Shown one piece after another: positions 25,825 through 34,424 of a stretch of DNA of 64,000 nt (position 1 is its first letter; the number at the start of each line of letters is the position of its first letter). The notes beneath the pieces were generated by a model. That model saw nothing but the letters and a program-made list of their open reading frames with translations, searched no databases and was not told the origin of the DNA. The DNA is taken from positions 3,162,001 to 3,226,000 of the forward strand of contig NZ_CP019510.1 in NCBI RefSeq assembly GCF_002002885.1, written 5' to 3'. This DNA is from Janthinobacterium sp. LM6 (GTDB lineage: Bacteria > Pseudomonadota > Gammaproteobacteria > Burkholderiales > Burkholderiaceae_D). Made by a program: the position numbers and the translations under genes.

Positions 25825-27156
25825 ATGCTGCCCACTTCCGCCATCGCCGCACTGTGCGAAAAATTTCCCCTGATTACAGAACTGATGGCCTTGCAGCCCT
25901 TGAGCTGGTTCAATCCCCGCATTGCACCGGCGGCCGAGGCCTTGCACGACGTGGGCTTGACGGCGGCCGACGTGGCCGACGCCAGCGCGCGCCTGGCGCG
26001 TTTTGCGCCGTATCTGGCGAAGGCGTTTCCGGAAACGGCGGCCAGCGGCGGCGTCATCGAGTCGCCCGTCGTGCCGCTGCCCGCCATGCAGGCGGCGCTG
26101 GGTTGGGCGTCAGGCATGACGAGCGGTCAGCTATGGCTCAAGCAGGATAGCCATCTGCCCATTTCCGGTTCCATCAAGGCGCGCGGCGGCATCTATGAAG
26201 TGCTGAAGCACGCGGAAACGCTGGCGCTGGACGCCGGCTTGCTGAAGGAGGGCGACGATTACAGCCTGCTGGCCAGCGACGCCGTGCGCGCCTTCTTTGG
26301 CCAGTATGCGATCGCCGTCGGCTCCACGGGCAATCTGGGCTTGTCGATCGGCATCATGAGCGCGCGCCTGGGCTTTCGCGCCACCGTGCACATGTCCGCC
26401 GACGCGCGCCAGTGGAAGAAGGACAAATTGCGCAGCCACGGCGTCACCGTCGTCGAATACGCGACCGACTACAGCGTGGCCGTGGAAGCGGGGCGCAGGC
26501 AGGCGGAGAACGACCCGACCTGCCACTTCGTCGACGATGAAAACTCGCACGATTTATTTCTCGGCTACGCGGTGGCGGGCCAGCGCCTGAAAGCGCAGTT
26601 TGACGCTGCCGGCGTCGCGGTGGACGAGGAGCACCCGCTGTTCGTGTACCTGCCGTGCGGCGTGGGCGGCGGCCCCGGCGGCGTGGCCTTCGGCTTGAAG
26701 CTGGCCTTTGGCGATGCTGTTCACTGCGTCTTCGTCGAGCCGACCCATTCGCCGTGCATGCTGCTGGGCGTGCACACGGGCTTGCACGAGGGAATCAGCG
26801 TGCAGGAAATCGGCATCGACAACGTCACGGCCGCCGATGGCCTGGCCGTGGGGCGCCCGTCCGGTTTCGTCGGACGCGCCATGCAGCGGCTGATCGACGG
26901 CTACGCCACCGTCACGGATGAAGAACTGTACCGCTTGCTGGCGACGCTTGAGCAAACGCAAGGCTGGCGCCTGGAACCGTCCGCCGTGGCCGGTTTCGCC
27001 GGCATTCCGCACGTGCTGGCCGCACCGCAGTACCAGGCAACGCTGGAAGGCGCCACGCATTTGGTGTGGGGCACGGGCGGCAGCATGGTGCCGGAGCAGG
27101 AGATGGCGGCCTACGTGGCGCGCGGCCGCGCCCTGCTGGCGGCCGGAGCCGCTTGA
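25825..27156 (+). CDS. dsdA: D-serine dehydratase (D-serine ammonia-lyase)
   Basis: PLP enzyme that converts D-serine to pyruvate and ammonia. The sequence tracks E. coli DsdA closely along its length: [20 protein letters not shown], and SGSIKARGG with the PLP lysine. [19 protein letters not shown] follows, then [20 protein letters not shown] and [20 protein letters not shown], the phosphate-binding glycine loop. The chosen ATG gives 443 aa, equal to the E. coli enzyme within a residue; the longer frame adds an Arg-rich leader. The stop overlaps the LysR-gene start (TGATG), so the two are coupled. Confidence 0.95.
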   Translation: MLPTSAIAALCEKFPLITELMALQPLSWFNPRIAPAAEALHDVGLTAADVADASARLARFAPYLAKAFPETAASGGVIESPVVPLPAMQAALGWASGMTSGQLWLKQDSHLPISGSIKARGGIYEVLKHAETLALDAGLLKEGDDYSLLASDAVRAFFGQYAIAVGSTGNLGLSIGIMSARLGFRATVHMSADARQWKKDKLRSHGVTVVEYATDYSVAVEAGRRQAENDPTCHFVDDENSHDLFLGYAVAGQRLKAQFDAAGVAVDEEHPLFVYLPCGVGGGPGGVAFGLKLAFGDAVHCVFVEPTHSPCMLLGVHTGLHEGISVQEIGIDNVTAADGLAVGRPSGFVGRAMQRLIDGYATVTDEELYRLLATLEQTQGWRLEPSAVAGFAGIPHVLAAPQYQATLEGATHLVWGTGGSMVPEQEMAAYVARGRALLAAGAA

Positions 27157-28091
27157 TGCCGGCCGGCGCGCCGCGCAGGGCCACGCTTGGGGCCACGCTC
27201 ACGGCCAGCCAGTTCGCCAACCTGCACACCTTTCTCGTGGCGGCGCGCCATGCCAGTTTCGCGCTGGCGGCGCAGGAACTGGCGCTCACGCCCAGCGCCG
27301 TCAGCCACCGCATCGCGCGGCTGGAAGCGGGGCTGGGTCTGCGCTTGTTCGAGCGCCTGACGCGCCAGGTCAGACTGACGCAAGACGGCGAGCGCATCTT
27401 CGCGGCCCTGCAAATCGGCTGGGACAGCCTGCAGGCGGCCCTTGCCGGCGGCGATGCGCTGGCGGGCAGCGTCACCGTGCATGCGCGCCCGTCTGTCGCG
27501 CAATGCTGGCTGGTGCCGCGCCTGGCGGGCTTCGCTGCGCACTATCCGGACGTGTCGATTGACTTGCGTGTGGGCAATGAAAGCGTGGATTTTCGCGCCG
27601 GCCAGGTCGATCTGGCCTTGCACTATGGCGACGGCCACTTTCCCGGCCTCGTATCGCGCAAGCTGATGGATGAATGGCTGGCGCCCGTCTGCAGCCCGCA
27701 GTATGCGCGCGACCACGGCTTGCTCGATGCGCCGCACAACTTGCCTGGCGCGACGGTGCTGCACGACACCCTGGCCTGGCCCGCCTGCGCGCCCGATGCC
27801 GAGTGGCGGCTGTGGCTGGACGGGCAGGCGCCGGAGGTGACCTTGCCCGCGCGCAGCCTGCGCTTCGACCGCGCCGACCTGTGCGCGCAGGCGGCCATCC
27901 ACCACGCAGGCGTGGCCATGGGCCGGCGCCAGCTGGTGCAGCCGTGGCTGGCCAGCGGCCAGCTGGTCCTGCCGTTCGGCGGTTTCAACTTGGCCAGCCC
28001 GCAGGCGTATTACCTCGTGCACGCCGCGCGCACACCGCTGCCGGCCAGAGTGCAGGCGCTGTCCGACTGGCTGGCGGGGCAGGCAATTTGA
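27156..28091 (+). CDS. dsdC: LysR-type regulator of D-serine catabolism (DsdC-like)
   Basis: A 311-aa LysR-type transcriptional regulator. The N-terminal winged HTH (about 10-70) reads FANLHTFLVAARHASFALAA, then LTPSAVSHRIARLEAGLGLR and LFERLTRQVRLTQDGE, followed by the periplasmic-binding-like effector domain (about 98-300). It has the same length as E. coli DsdC. Its ATG overlaps the dsdA stop by one base, so it is co-transcribed and coupled to dsdA. In E. coli, dsdC is divergent from dsdX-dsdA, so this arrangement differs. The specific name is based on context and is moderately sure; no dsdX-type permease is adjacent. Confidence 0.75.
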   Translation: MPAGAPRRATLGATLTASQFANLHTFLVAARHASFALAAQELALTPSAVSHRIARLEAGLGLRLFERLTRQVRLTQDGERIFAALQIGWDSLQAALAGGDALAGSVTVHARPSVAQCWLVPRLAGFAAHYPDVSIDLRVGNESVDFRAGQVDLALHYGDGHFPGLVSRKLMDEWLAPVCSPQYARDHGLLDAPHNLPGATVLHDTLAWPACAPDAEWRLWLDGQAPEVTLPARSLRFDRADLCAQAAIHHAGVAMGRRQLVQPWLASGQLVLPFGGFNLASPQAYYLVHAARTPLPARVQALSDWLAGQAI

Positions 28092-28134
28092 TACACTGCG
28101 GCCCTTGTTGAAGAACCTGTCCGGAAGAACCGCC

Positions 28135-28947
28135 ATGCCACTGCCCTCATCGACCTCCACCGCGCCAGCGGAATTGCGCACGTTTGCGCTCGCTTGCCTG
28201 CTCGAACCCGACCCGGCGACGAAGGTGGCGATGGTGGCGGCCATGGCCGCAGCCGAGCTGGCGCTGGACGTCAAGGCGCCGCTGGCGCCCACCGGTGCCG
28301 TGCCGGGCCGGCCCGCGCGTCCGGAACTGGTGCCGCCGCGCCTGGTGGGACGGCGCTCGATGATCACGCCGGAAGGGCGCGCCATGCTGGTCCACGCGCT
28401 GGCGCACATCGAATTCAATGCGATGAACCTGGCGCTCGACGCCCTGTGGCGCTTCCCGGACCTGCCCGTCGAGTACTACACGGACTGGCTGCGCGTGGCG
28501 AAAGAGGAAGCCACGCATTTCGCCATGCTGCAGGCGCATCTGCAGGTGCTGGGCCACACGTATGGCGACTTTCCCGGCCACGACAGCCTGTGGGAAATGG
28601 TCGACAAGACGCGCGGCGACGTGCTGGCGCGCATGGCGCTGGTGCCGCGCACCCTGGAAGCGCGGGGGCTGGACGCGATTCCGCCGCTGCGCGCCAAGCT
28701 GGCGCAGGCGGGAGACCTGGCCGCCGCCGCCATTCTCGACATCATCCTGCGCGATGAAGTGGGGCACGTGGAAATCGGCAACCGCTGGTACGGTTACCTG
28801 TGCGGTCAGCGGGGGCTGGAACTGCGCGCCACCTATGCCGAGCTGGCGCTGCGCTACGAAGCGCCCACGCTGCGCGGCCCGTTCAACCTGGAAGCGCGGC
28901 GCCGGGCCGGGTTTTCGGAGCTGGAACTGTCCGACCTGCCTGCCTGA
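28135..28947 (+). CDS. DUF455 ferritin-like protein
   Basis: A 270-aa helical protein of the DUF455 family in the ferritin-like superfamily. Probable di-metal ligands lie in two helix pairs: HALAHIEFNAMNLALDALWR with KEEATHFAML, and later ILRDEVGHVEIGNRWY (E-x-x-H patterns). The conserved PARPELVPPRLVGRRSM and TRGDVLARMALVPRTLEARG segments are typical. Related folds include the tRNA hydroxylase MiaE, so a metal-dependent oxidase role is possible but unproved. The start was chosen at the ATG with CCGGAAG upstream. It lies 43 nt after the LysR gene and may belong to the same transcript. Confidence 0.8.
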   Translation: MPLPSSTSTAPAELRTFALACLLEPDPATKVAMVAAMAAAELALDVKAPLAPTGAVPGRPARPELVPPRLVGRRSMITPEGRAMLVHALAHIEFNAMNLALDALWRFPDLPVEYYTDWLRVAKEEATHFAMLQAHLQVLGHTYGDFPGHDSLWEMVDKTRGDVLARMALVPRTLEARGLDAIPPLRAKLAQAGDLAAAAILDIILRDEVGHVEIGNRWYGYLCGQRGLELRATYAELALRYEAPTLRGPFNLEARRRAGFSELELSDLPA

Positions 28948-28973
28948 ACACGTCCGGGGCGCCGCCCGGCTGT

Positions 28974-31900
28974 TCAAGGATGGGCCGTCATGCTCAGATG
29001 CCAGTGGTGCAAGTGGGACGGGTCGATGCTCACCTTGAGGGGTTTGGTCCACACCGGCACGCCCGGTATCCGCGCGTGCGGCGGGCTGGCGAAACAGCCG
29101 TCGATCAGGGCCAGCTTGATGAAGCGGTGGCCGATGTAGACGACGCGCGTGCTGGCGGCGCCCGCTTCCAGGGTCAGCATGGCCCGGTTGGCCGTGATCC
29201 ACGCGCCCAGCCTGGCCAGTTTCGGCTTTTTCGGCAAGCCGGCCGCCACTTCCGCCTGCGCATCGTTGATCAGCTGCAGAATGGCGGCGCCATTGCCCAG
29301 GCCGCCCAGCTCGTCCGAGTAGCCGCCCGCGCCATCCGCGTAGCGCATGTCGATCTGCTGGCCATCGCTGTGGCCGTCGTGGTCGAGGATGGAGCGGCCT
29401 GACGCCTCCTGTGTCACGTGCTGGCCGCTGATATCGTTGAAACGGTAGGGTTTTTCCGCCAGCCAGGCGATGCTCAGGCGCGTGGCCCACGAGTCGCCGC
29501 CGTCATCGCGCGGCCCGTAGCGCCGCTTCGCCAGCGCCGCCTCGTTGTTGGCAAGATACAGCGGGATAAACGCCGTGCTTCCCTTGAGTTCCACTTGCCC
29601 CCCTTCCGCGGGGTCGGACGCGGCGTTGGCATTGCCGACGCGTCCCTTCAGGCGGACGGTGAGCACGGCTTTCCTGTCGATTTTCGGCCCCGGGAAGTCG
29701 GGCAGCCTCAGGCGCGGGAAGGTGATCCTGTCCTTGCCGCGGATGTTGGCCTGGCCGAGCAGATTGACCGTGCTGAAGGCCGGGTTGGCGCCATCGGCCG
29801 ACATGCCGATATTGACCTCGGTCAAGTTGACCCTTTCCGGGGAATAGCGCACTTCCAGTGAGATGGTGTGCCGGTCGGGCGTGTTCTGCGGCACGGACAC
29901 GTAGGGGCCGGGGAGGTTGTGCGTGAGATTGCGCGGCTGCAGCACGGGATGCAGTTCCGCATTGATCGGGAAGAAGCGCGCCCGCGTGATCTTCAAGCCC
30001 TTGCAGGCCAGGCTCAGTTCGACCGTGGTGAGCGTGGCCAGCAGGCTGTCGCCGATATTCGTGGCGCTGACGGCGCCCGTGATGACGAGCGGCCCCGTCC
30101 TGGTTTCCTGGCTGACATCCACGCATTCCGTCCTGACGGTGCTGCCTTGCGTGAAATGCGACTGGTTGACGGCGCCCATGTTTGCCAGGTCGACGCCCGG
30201 CAAGCCGACCACGACGTAGGCCCAGGTATCGTTGTACTGGCTTTGCTGGGTCGTGTAGGTGGGATATTCCGCCGTCCTGACGGTGATTTTCACGCCCACG
30301 TCCTGCGTGCCTTTCGGTACCGTGTAGCTGAAGGGCCGCACGACGGTCTGGTTTTGCGGGCCGGCCGTGGCGGTGAAGGACTGGGTGCCGTCCTCGTCCT
30401 CATCCTGCGGCGTGGCCGGTGCCGGCGCGGCCATGGTCTGCGCCGCTTGCCGCGCCGGCGGTGCGGCGCCATCCTGCGTCACGGCTGCGGCGGTCCATGG
30501 CGCCGTCGGCGCCTGCAAGCCGGGGCCGGCGGCATACGGGTAGGTGATGCCGACGTTGACGATGGTGCTGGTGGGGAAGATGGCCGTGCTGATGCCGACG
30601 ACATTCGGATGGTCCAGGTCGTTCAGGGTCAGCTGGTAGGTGTCGGGAATGACGCCGTCGAAATGGAAGGCGCCCGCCGCGTCGATCACGGCCACGCGGC
30701 GCAGGTGGAAGTTATAGCCTGTGAGCAAGATTTTCTTGCCGGCCAGGCCGCTGGCGTTGCCGCCTGCCGGCGTGCGCATCTGGCCCTGCAGCACGGTAGC
30801 GGCCTTGATGACGGTGAGTGCGTACGACGCGGCAAATTCGCCATCCTGCGTGACAAAATTCAGGTGCAACTGCAGTGCGCCGGCCGGCAGTACGTTCAGC
30901 AGTTGCTGCATGGCCGTGGCGCTGATGCTGAAGCTGCCCGTGTCCGGATGAAAGACCCAGTAGGGATGAATGGCCACCGTCGCGCCGCCTTGCGCCGCCA
31001 GGAAACCGCTGCTGTCGTTGCGCAGGTTCATCGGCGCCACGCCCTCGAGGCGGAAGGAGAGGCCGCCAGGCTGCAGCGTATTGTTCGGCCCCAGGCCGCC
31101 GATGGCCAGCTTCGGCGGCGCGGGCGGCAGCGAGCCGTTCTCGAGCGGCTCGACATACACTTGCAGGGCGGTCGGCAGCTCGCTCTGGATCAGCAGGTCG
31201 AGGGTGGTGACGATGTTGCCCTTGGTGACAAAAAACTGCGCGTGCTGGTCTTCGCCCGTGTCGCCCGGGGTGGAAAAGCGCAGGCTGCCATCTTTCAGCA
31301 GCACGTCCGTCACGGCGCCGCTGACCGCGACCTTGTCGGCGCCAGCTGGAAAGCCCAGTTCGGCCAGCGGCAGGCTGACCACCTGCGCCGGGCGCGCGGG
31401 GTCGAGCGCCACGCTGGCGCCGGACGTGATGTTCCACGCCAGGCCGCCAAGCTCGAACGGACGCGTGCGATCGATGCGCAGGGTGATGGTGTCGTCGGGA
31501 GTGACAGTCGCGCCCGCGTCCATGCCGCCGGCCAGCACGCTGTCGTCCACGATGCCGGCGCCGGCGGGCACGCTGGTCAGGATGGCGCGCACGTTGCTTG
31601 CCGCTTCGCTGCCATTGTTGCGGATGCTGATGCGGAACGTGTATTCGTAGATGCGGCGGTTGATGCGCTGCTCGTCGACCTTGTGCAGTGCCGTGACCGT
31701 GAAGGGACCGGCAGCCAGGCCGGCGTCCGCGCTGGCCGCCAGGGGCACGGCCGTGTCCGGCCCCGGCAGCGTCTTCGCATCCGCCGCCAGCATGACTTTC
31801 GGCGTGGGCGGCTGCGTCGGATCGTCCGAACCGCCGCAGGCGCACAGGCCCGCAGCCAGCAATGGGACCAGCGCGGCGGCGGCCAGTTGCCGGCGCCGCA

Positions 31901-32399
31901 GGCACAGCATGGCCAGCACGCCGGCCAGCAGCAGCCATGGTGTGGAGGGCAGGGCGATGGCGGCCGGCTGCGTGCTGCCGGAGTCGAGTTCGATGAAGGA
32001 AACGGGGTCGAGGATGGAAAACGGCTGGGCGCGGGGCCTGCCCGCGCCCAGGTAGTCGAAGGTGACGGAAAAGCCCGTGGCCGTGGCGCCGGGATGGATG
32101 CCGCCGGCCAGCGCCAGCGCGTCGAGGTAGCCGCTGGCGGGGATGGCGGGATCGGGCTGCGCCAGCAGCATGTCCCAGCCTGGCGCCGTGGAGACGTTGC
32201 GCAGGCTGGCGTACTGGCCCACGCTGAAGAACAAGGTGAATTCCCCGATGGGCACGCTCAGGGTGGTATTGCTGACCGTATAGTCGTAGCGCCACTGCGT
32301 GCCGCCCAGCGTGGTTGCCGTGTAGCCGATGCTGCTGCTGTGCGCGGCGGACATCGCGCACAGCAGCAGCGCCAGCAGCGCCTGTTTGATAACACCCAT
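28974..32399 (-). CDS. Composite surface protein: PEP-CTERM-like module, lipoprotein signal, LAS-type metallopeptidase motif
   Basis: An 1141-aa protein of unknown function built from modules. Residues 1-20 are a signal peptide. About 21-148 is a beta-rich domain like those of PEP-CTERM proteins. About 149-170 (ALPSTPWLLLAGVLAMLCLR, then RR) looks like a complete PEP-CTERM sorting tail, yet the frame continues. About 164-188 (MLCLRRRQLAAAALVPLLAA, then GLCAC) reads as a lipoprotein signal with C188 as candidate lipidated Cys. Repetitive beta-rich regions fill 200-950. The C-terminus holds H1010-x6-D1017 (HSDGQQID) and H1132-x-H1134 (HHWHLSM), the zinc-ligand pattern of LAS peptidases (MepA/VanX/M15). 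GGGGGAAC precedes the ATG. A downstream internal start at residue 164 would give a plain lipoprotein. Targets and substrate are unknown. Confidence 0.65.
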   Translation of the reverse strand: MGVIKQALLALLLCAMSAAHSSSIGYTATTLGGTQWRYDYTVSNTTLSVPIGEFTLFFSVGQYASLRNVSTAPGWDMLLAQPDPAIPASGYLDALALAGGIHPGATATGFSVTFDYLGAGRPRAQPFSILDPVSFIELDSGSTQPAAIALPSTPWLLLAGVLAMLCLRRRQLAAAALVPLLAAGLCACGGSDDPTQPPTPKVMLAADAKTLPGPDTAVPLAASADAGLAAGPFTVTALHKVDEQRINRRIYEYTFRISIRNNGSEAASNVRAILTSVPAGAGIVDDSVLAGGMDAGATVTPDDTITLRIDRTRPFELGGLAWNITSGASVALDPARPAQVVSLPLAELGFPAGADKVAVSGAVTDVLLKDGSLRFSTPGDTGEDQHAQFFVTKGNIVTTLDLLIQSELPTALQVYVEPLENGSLPPAPPKLAIGGLGPNNTLQPGGLSFRLEGVAPMNLRNDSSGFLAAQGGATVAIHPYWVFHPDTGSFSISATAMQQLLNVLPAGALQLHLNFVTQDGEFAASYALTVIKAATVLQGQMRTPAGGNASGLAGKKILLTGYNFHLRRVAVIDAAGAFHFDGVIPDTYQLTLNDLDHPNVVGISTAIFPTSTIVNVGITYPYAAGPGLQAPTAPWTAAAVTQDGAAPPARQAAQTMAAPAPATPQDEDEDGTQSFTATAGPQNQTVVRPFSYTVPKGTQDVGVKITVRTAEYPTYTTQQSQYNDTWAYVVVGLPGVDLANMGAVNQSHFTQGSTVRTECVDVSQETRTGPLVITGAVSATNIGDSLLATLTTVELSLACKGLKITRARFFPINAELHPVLQPRNLTHNLPGPYVSVPQNTPDRHTISLEVRYSPERVNLTEVNIGMSADGANPAFSTVNLLGQANIRGKDRITFPRLRLPDFPGPKIDRKAVLTVRLKGRVGNANAASDPAEGGQVELKGSTAFIPLYLANNEAALAKRRYGPRDDGGDSWATRLSIAWLAEKPYRFNDISGQHVTQEASGRSILDHDGHSDGQQIDMRYADGAGGYSDELGGLGNGAAILQLINDAQAEVAAGLPKKPKLARLGAWITANRAMLTLEAGAASTRVVYIGHRFIKLALIDGCFASPPHARIPGVPVWTKPLKVSIDPSHLHHWHLSMTAHP

Positions 32400-32663
32400 G
32401 ATTGTTCCCCCGTTGACCGGCGCCAAGCGTGCCCAGGCAAGAGGTCAAGCAGGAAGCGTTCCCGTACAAATTGTGCTGTAAAAACAAGGGTTTGGCTGAA
32501 ACAGGCCGGCGCCGGTGTCAAATCTGCCGACACCGGTCTTTATGGCTGAGCCTGTCAGCGCTGTCCTACTTATCTTGTCGAAACTGTCTGATTGTATGCC
32601 TTGCGGAAACACGCGATGATGCTGTTCATGCTGCAACAGCCAACCAGTCCGACGGAGTATGCG

Positions 32664-32894
32664 ATGCAAAAGCCAGTCCAGTCCATCCACGTGAACAAGC
32701 CGTTCCTGCTGATTTGCCTGTTTACTTTCTCGACCCTGGCGGCCACCTTGATCAATATGGACGAAGCGCGGACGGACGATGCCGTCCCGGCGCCCGTGGC
32801 GCGCGATGGGGGGCACGGCGCCTTGCCCGTGTGCCGCAGCGACGCCCTCACACTGTCGGCCCGGTGCCAGCCCCAGCCCGCCCGCCAGGCTTGA
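32664..32894 (+). CDS. Small single-helix protein (76 aa), hypothetical
   Basis: Unrecognised. MQKPVQSIHVNKPF is followed by a hydrophobic helix (LLICLFTFSTLAATLI, about 15-30) and a polar tail with two cysteines (PVCRSDALTLSARCQ). It could be a signal-anchored or secreted peptide. CGGAG sits 6 nt before the chosen ATG; an in-frame ATG 72 nt upstream lacks one. It ends 4 nt before the end of the convergent topoisomerase gene. Conservation would decide whether it is real. Confidence 0.45.
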   Translation: MQKPVQSIHVNKPFLLICLFTFSTLAATLINMDEARTDDAVPAPVARDGGHGALPVCRSDALTLSARCQPQPARQA

Positions 32895-32898
32895 TGGG

Positions 32899-33948
32899 TC
32901 AAGCCTGCAGGCGCTGCTGCAGCAAGGCCAGCACGGCCGCTTCTTCCGGCGCCAGCGCCGGCAAGTTTTCCTGTAATTGCTGCCGCGCCCGCGCGCGCAT
33001 GCCTTCCCATAAACTGCCATCCAGATACGATTCCAGCACGGCCGGGTGCACATAGCACTTGCGGCAGATGGTCGGCGTGTTGCCCAGTTTTTTTGCCACC
33101 GACTCGATCGCCTGCACGATGTTTTTCTTCGCTTGCGCCTCGGAATCGACCTGCTCGAATGCCTGCAGGGCCAGCGCGGCCAGCAGGGTGCCGGACCAGG
33201 TGCGGAAATCCTTGGCCGTGTAGTCTTCGCCCGTCACCTCGCGCAGATAATCGTTGACGTCGCCCGAATCGACGCCGTGGCGCGCGCCATCCTCATCGAC
33301 ATATTGAAACAGTTCCTGCCCGGGCAGCTCGCGCATGCGCGCAAGCACCCTGGCCAGGCGCCGGTCGCTCAGGCGGATATCGTGGCGCACGCCGCTCTTG
33401 CCCTTGAAGTGGAAGGCCACGGCGCTGCCGTCGAGCTGCACATGGCGCGTGCGCAAGGTCGTCAGGCCGAACGATCGATTGGTGCGCGCATATTCTTCGT
33501 TGCCGATGCGCATCATCGTCAATTCCAGCAAGTGCACGATGGTGGCCAGTACTTTTTCACGGGGCAGGCCCGGCAGCTGCATGCCGCGCGCGACGGCGGC
33601 GCGGATGGCGGGCAGGGCGCGGCCAAAGCTGAGCATGCGCTCGTATTTCACTTCGTCGCGCACCTGGCGCCAGCGCGCATGGTAGCGGTACTGCTTGCGG
33701 CCCCGTGCATCGCGGCCCGTCGCCTGCAGGTGGCCGTTGGCGTGCGGGCAGATCCACACGTCCGTCCAGGCGGGCGGTATGGCCAGTGCCTTGATGCGCG
33801 TCAAGGCGGCGGCATCGCGCAGGAACTGGCCGTCCCCGTCGCGGTAGCGGAACTTGCCGGGCTTGCCCAGGCGGGCGATGCCGCTTTGATGGTCGCCCGT
33901 ATAGCGCAGGCCGGCCGCGCGGGCCGTGGTGGTGGCGGATATTTCCAT
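32899..33948 (-). CDS. DNA topoisomerase IB (poxvirus/eukaryotic type)
   Basis: Type IB topoisomerase of 349 aa that relaxes supercoils through a 3'-phosphotyrosine intermediate. The N-terminal domain (about 10-90) has GKFRYRDGDGQFLRD and IPPAWTDVWICPHANGHLQA. The catalytic domain includes the VKYERMLSFG segment and LLELTMMRIGNEEYARTNRS with its active-site Arg. FHFKGKSGVRH (Lys), TAKDFRTWSGTLLAA (Arg and neighbours) and RKCYVHPAVLESYLDG complete it, with Y299 as nucleophile. Length fits the bacterial short form. Such genes are accessory in bacteria and often sit alone, as here. Confidence 0.93.
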   Translation of the reverse strand: MEISATTTARAAGLRYTGDHQSGIARLGKPGKFRYRDGDGQFLRDAAALTRIKALAIPPAWTDVWICPHANGHLQATGRDARGRKQYRYHARWRQVRDEVKYERMLSFGRALPAIRAAVARGMQLPGLPREKVLATIVHLLELTMMRIGNEEYARTNRSFGLTTLRTRHVQLDGSAVAFHFKGKSGVRHDIRLSDRRLARVLARMRELPGQELFQYVDEDGARHGVDSGDVNDYLREVTGEDYTAKDFRTWSGTLLAALALQAFEQVDSEAQAKKNIVQAIESVAKKLGNTPTICRKCYVHPAVLESYLDGSLWEGMRARARQQLQENLPALAPEEAAVLALLQQRLQA

Positions 33949-34040
33949 GACGATAGCTTACCTTGCACGCCGCGCACCGGGCGCGCCGTTATGCTAAGGT
34001 GCGCATTCGTAACGCCGTGCGCGGCAGACAGGAGCAGCAG

Positions 34041-34424
34041 ATGTTTGGCAGAAAAAAGAATCTGGAAGAAGACCACGCCCCCCAGGCCGACAAGCAGTAT
34101 GAAAAGAAGTACACGGATGACAGTTTCTGGGACAAGGTCGTCAAGTTCGCCAAGACGGCGGGGCGCGAAGTCATCGAGAAAGCCCTGTGGCTGTACTACG
34201 CGGCGCAGCAGCCGAACACCCCGCTGTGGGCCAAGACGGCCATTTATGGCGCGCTCGGCTACTTCATTTCGCCGATCGACGCGATTCCCGACATCACGCC
34301 CGTCGTCGGCTATGCGGATGACCTGGCCGTGCTGGCGGCGGCCGTCGCCACGGTCGCCACCTACATCACGGCCGAGGTCAAGGAACGCGCCGCCGAGAAA
34401 CTGCGCGGCTGGTTCGGCGCCTAG
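34041..34424 (+). CDS. YkvA family (DUF1232) protein
   Basis: A 127-aa protein with the DUF1232 core (about 58-95): TPLWAKTAIYGALGYFISPI followed by DAIPDITPVVGYADDLAVLA. Two short hydrophobic helices bracket the DxxPD motif, so it is probably membrane-associated. The charged N-terminus (KKNLEEDHAPQADKQYEKKY) is typical of longer members. AGGAG lies 6 nt before the ATG. The family's role is unknown. Its stop overlaps the stop of the convergent serine hydrolase gene within a CTAG palindrome. Confidence 0.85.
   Translation: MFGRKKNLEEDHAPQADKQYEKKYTDDSFWDKVVKFAKTAGREVIEKALWLYYAAQQPNTPLWAKTAIYGALGYFISPIDAIPDITPVVGYADDLAVLAAAVATVATYITAEVKERAAEKLRGWFGA

Noticed and set aside
28105..28947. Longer start for the DUF455 gene
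   Set aside because: The extension runs MLKNLSGRTA without a ribosome site, while the internal ATG has CCGGAAG at good spacing.
29868..32549. 893-aa open frame antisense to the composite surface protein
   Set aside because: Arg/Gly/Gln-rich with no motifs; the minus-strand frame has a signal peptide, lipobox and metal-site motif.
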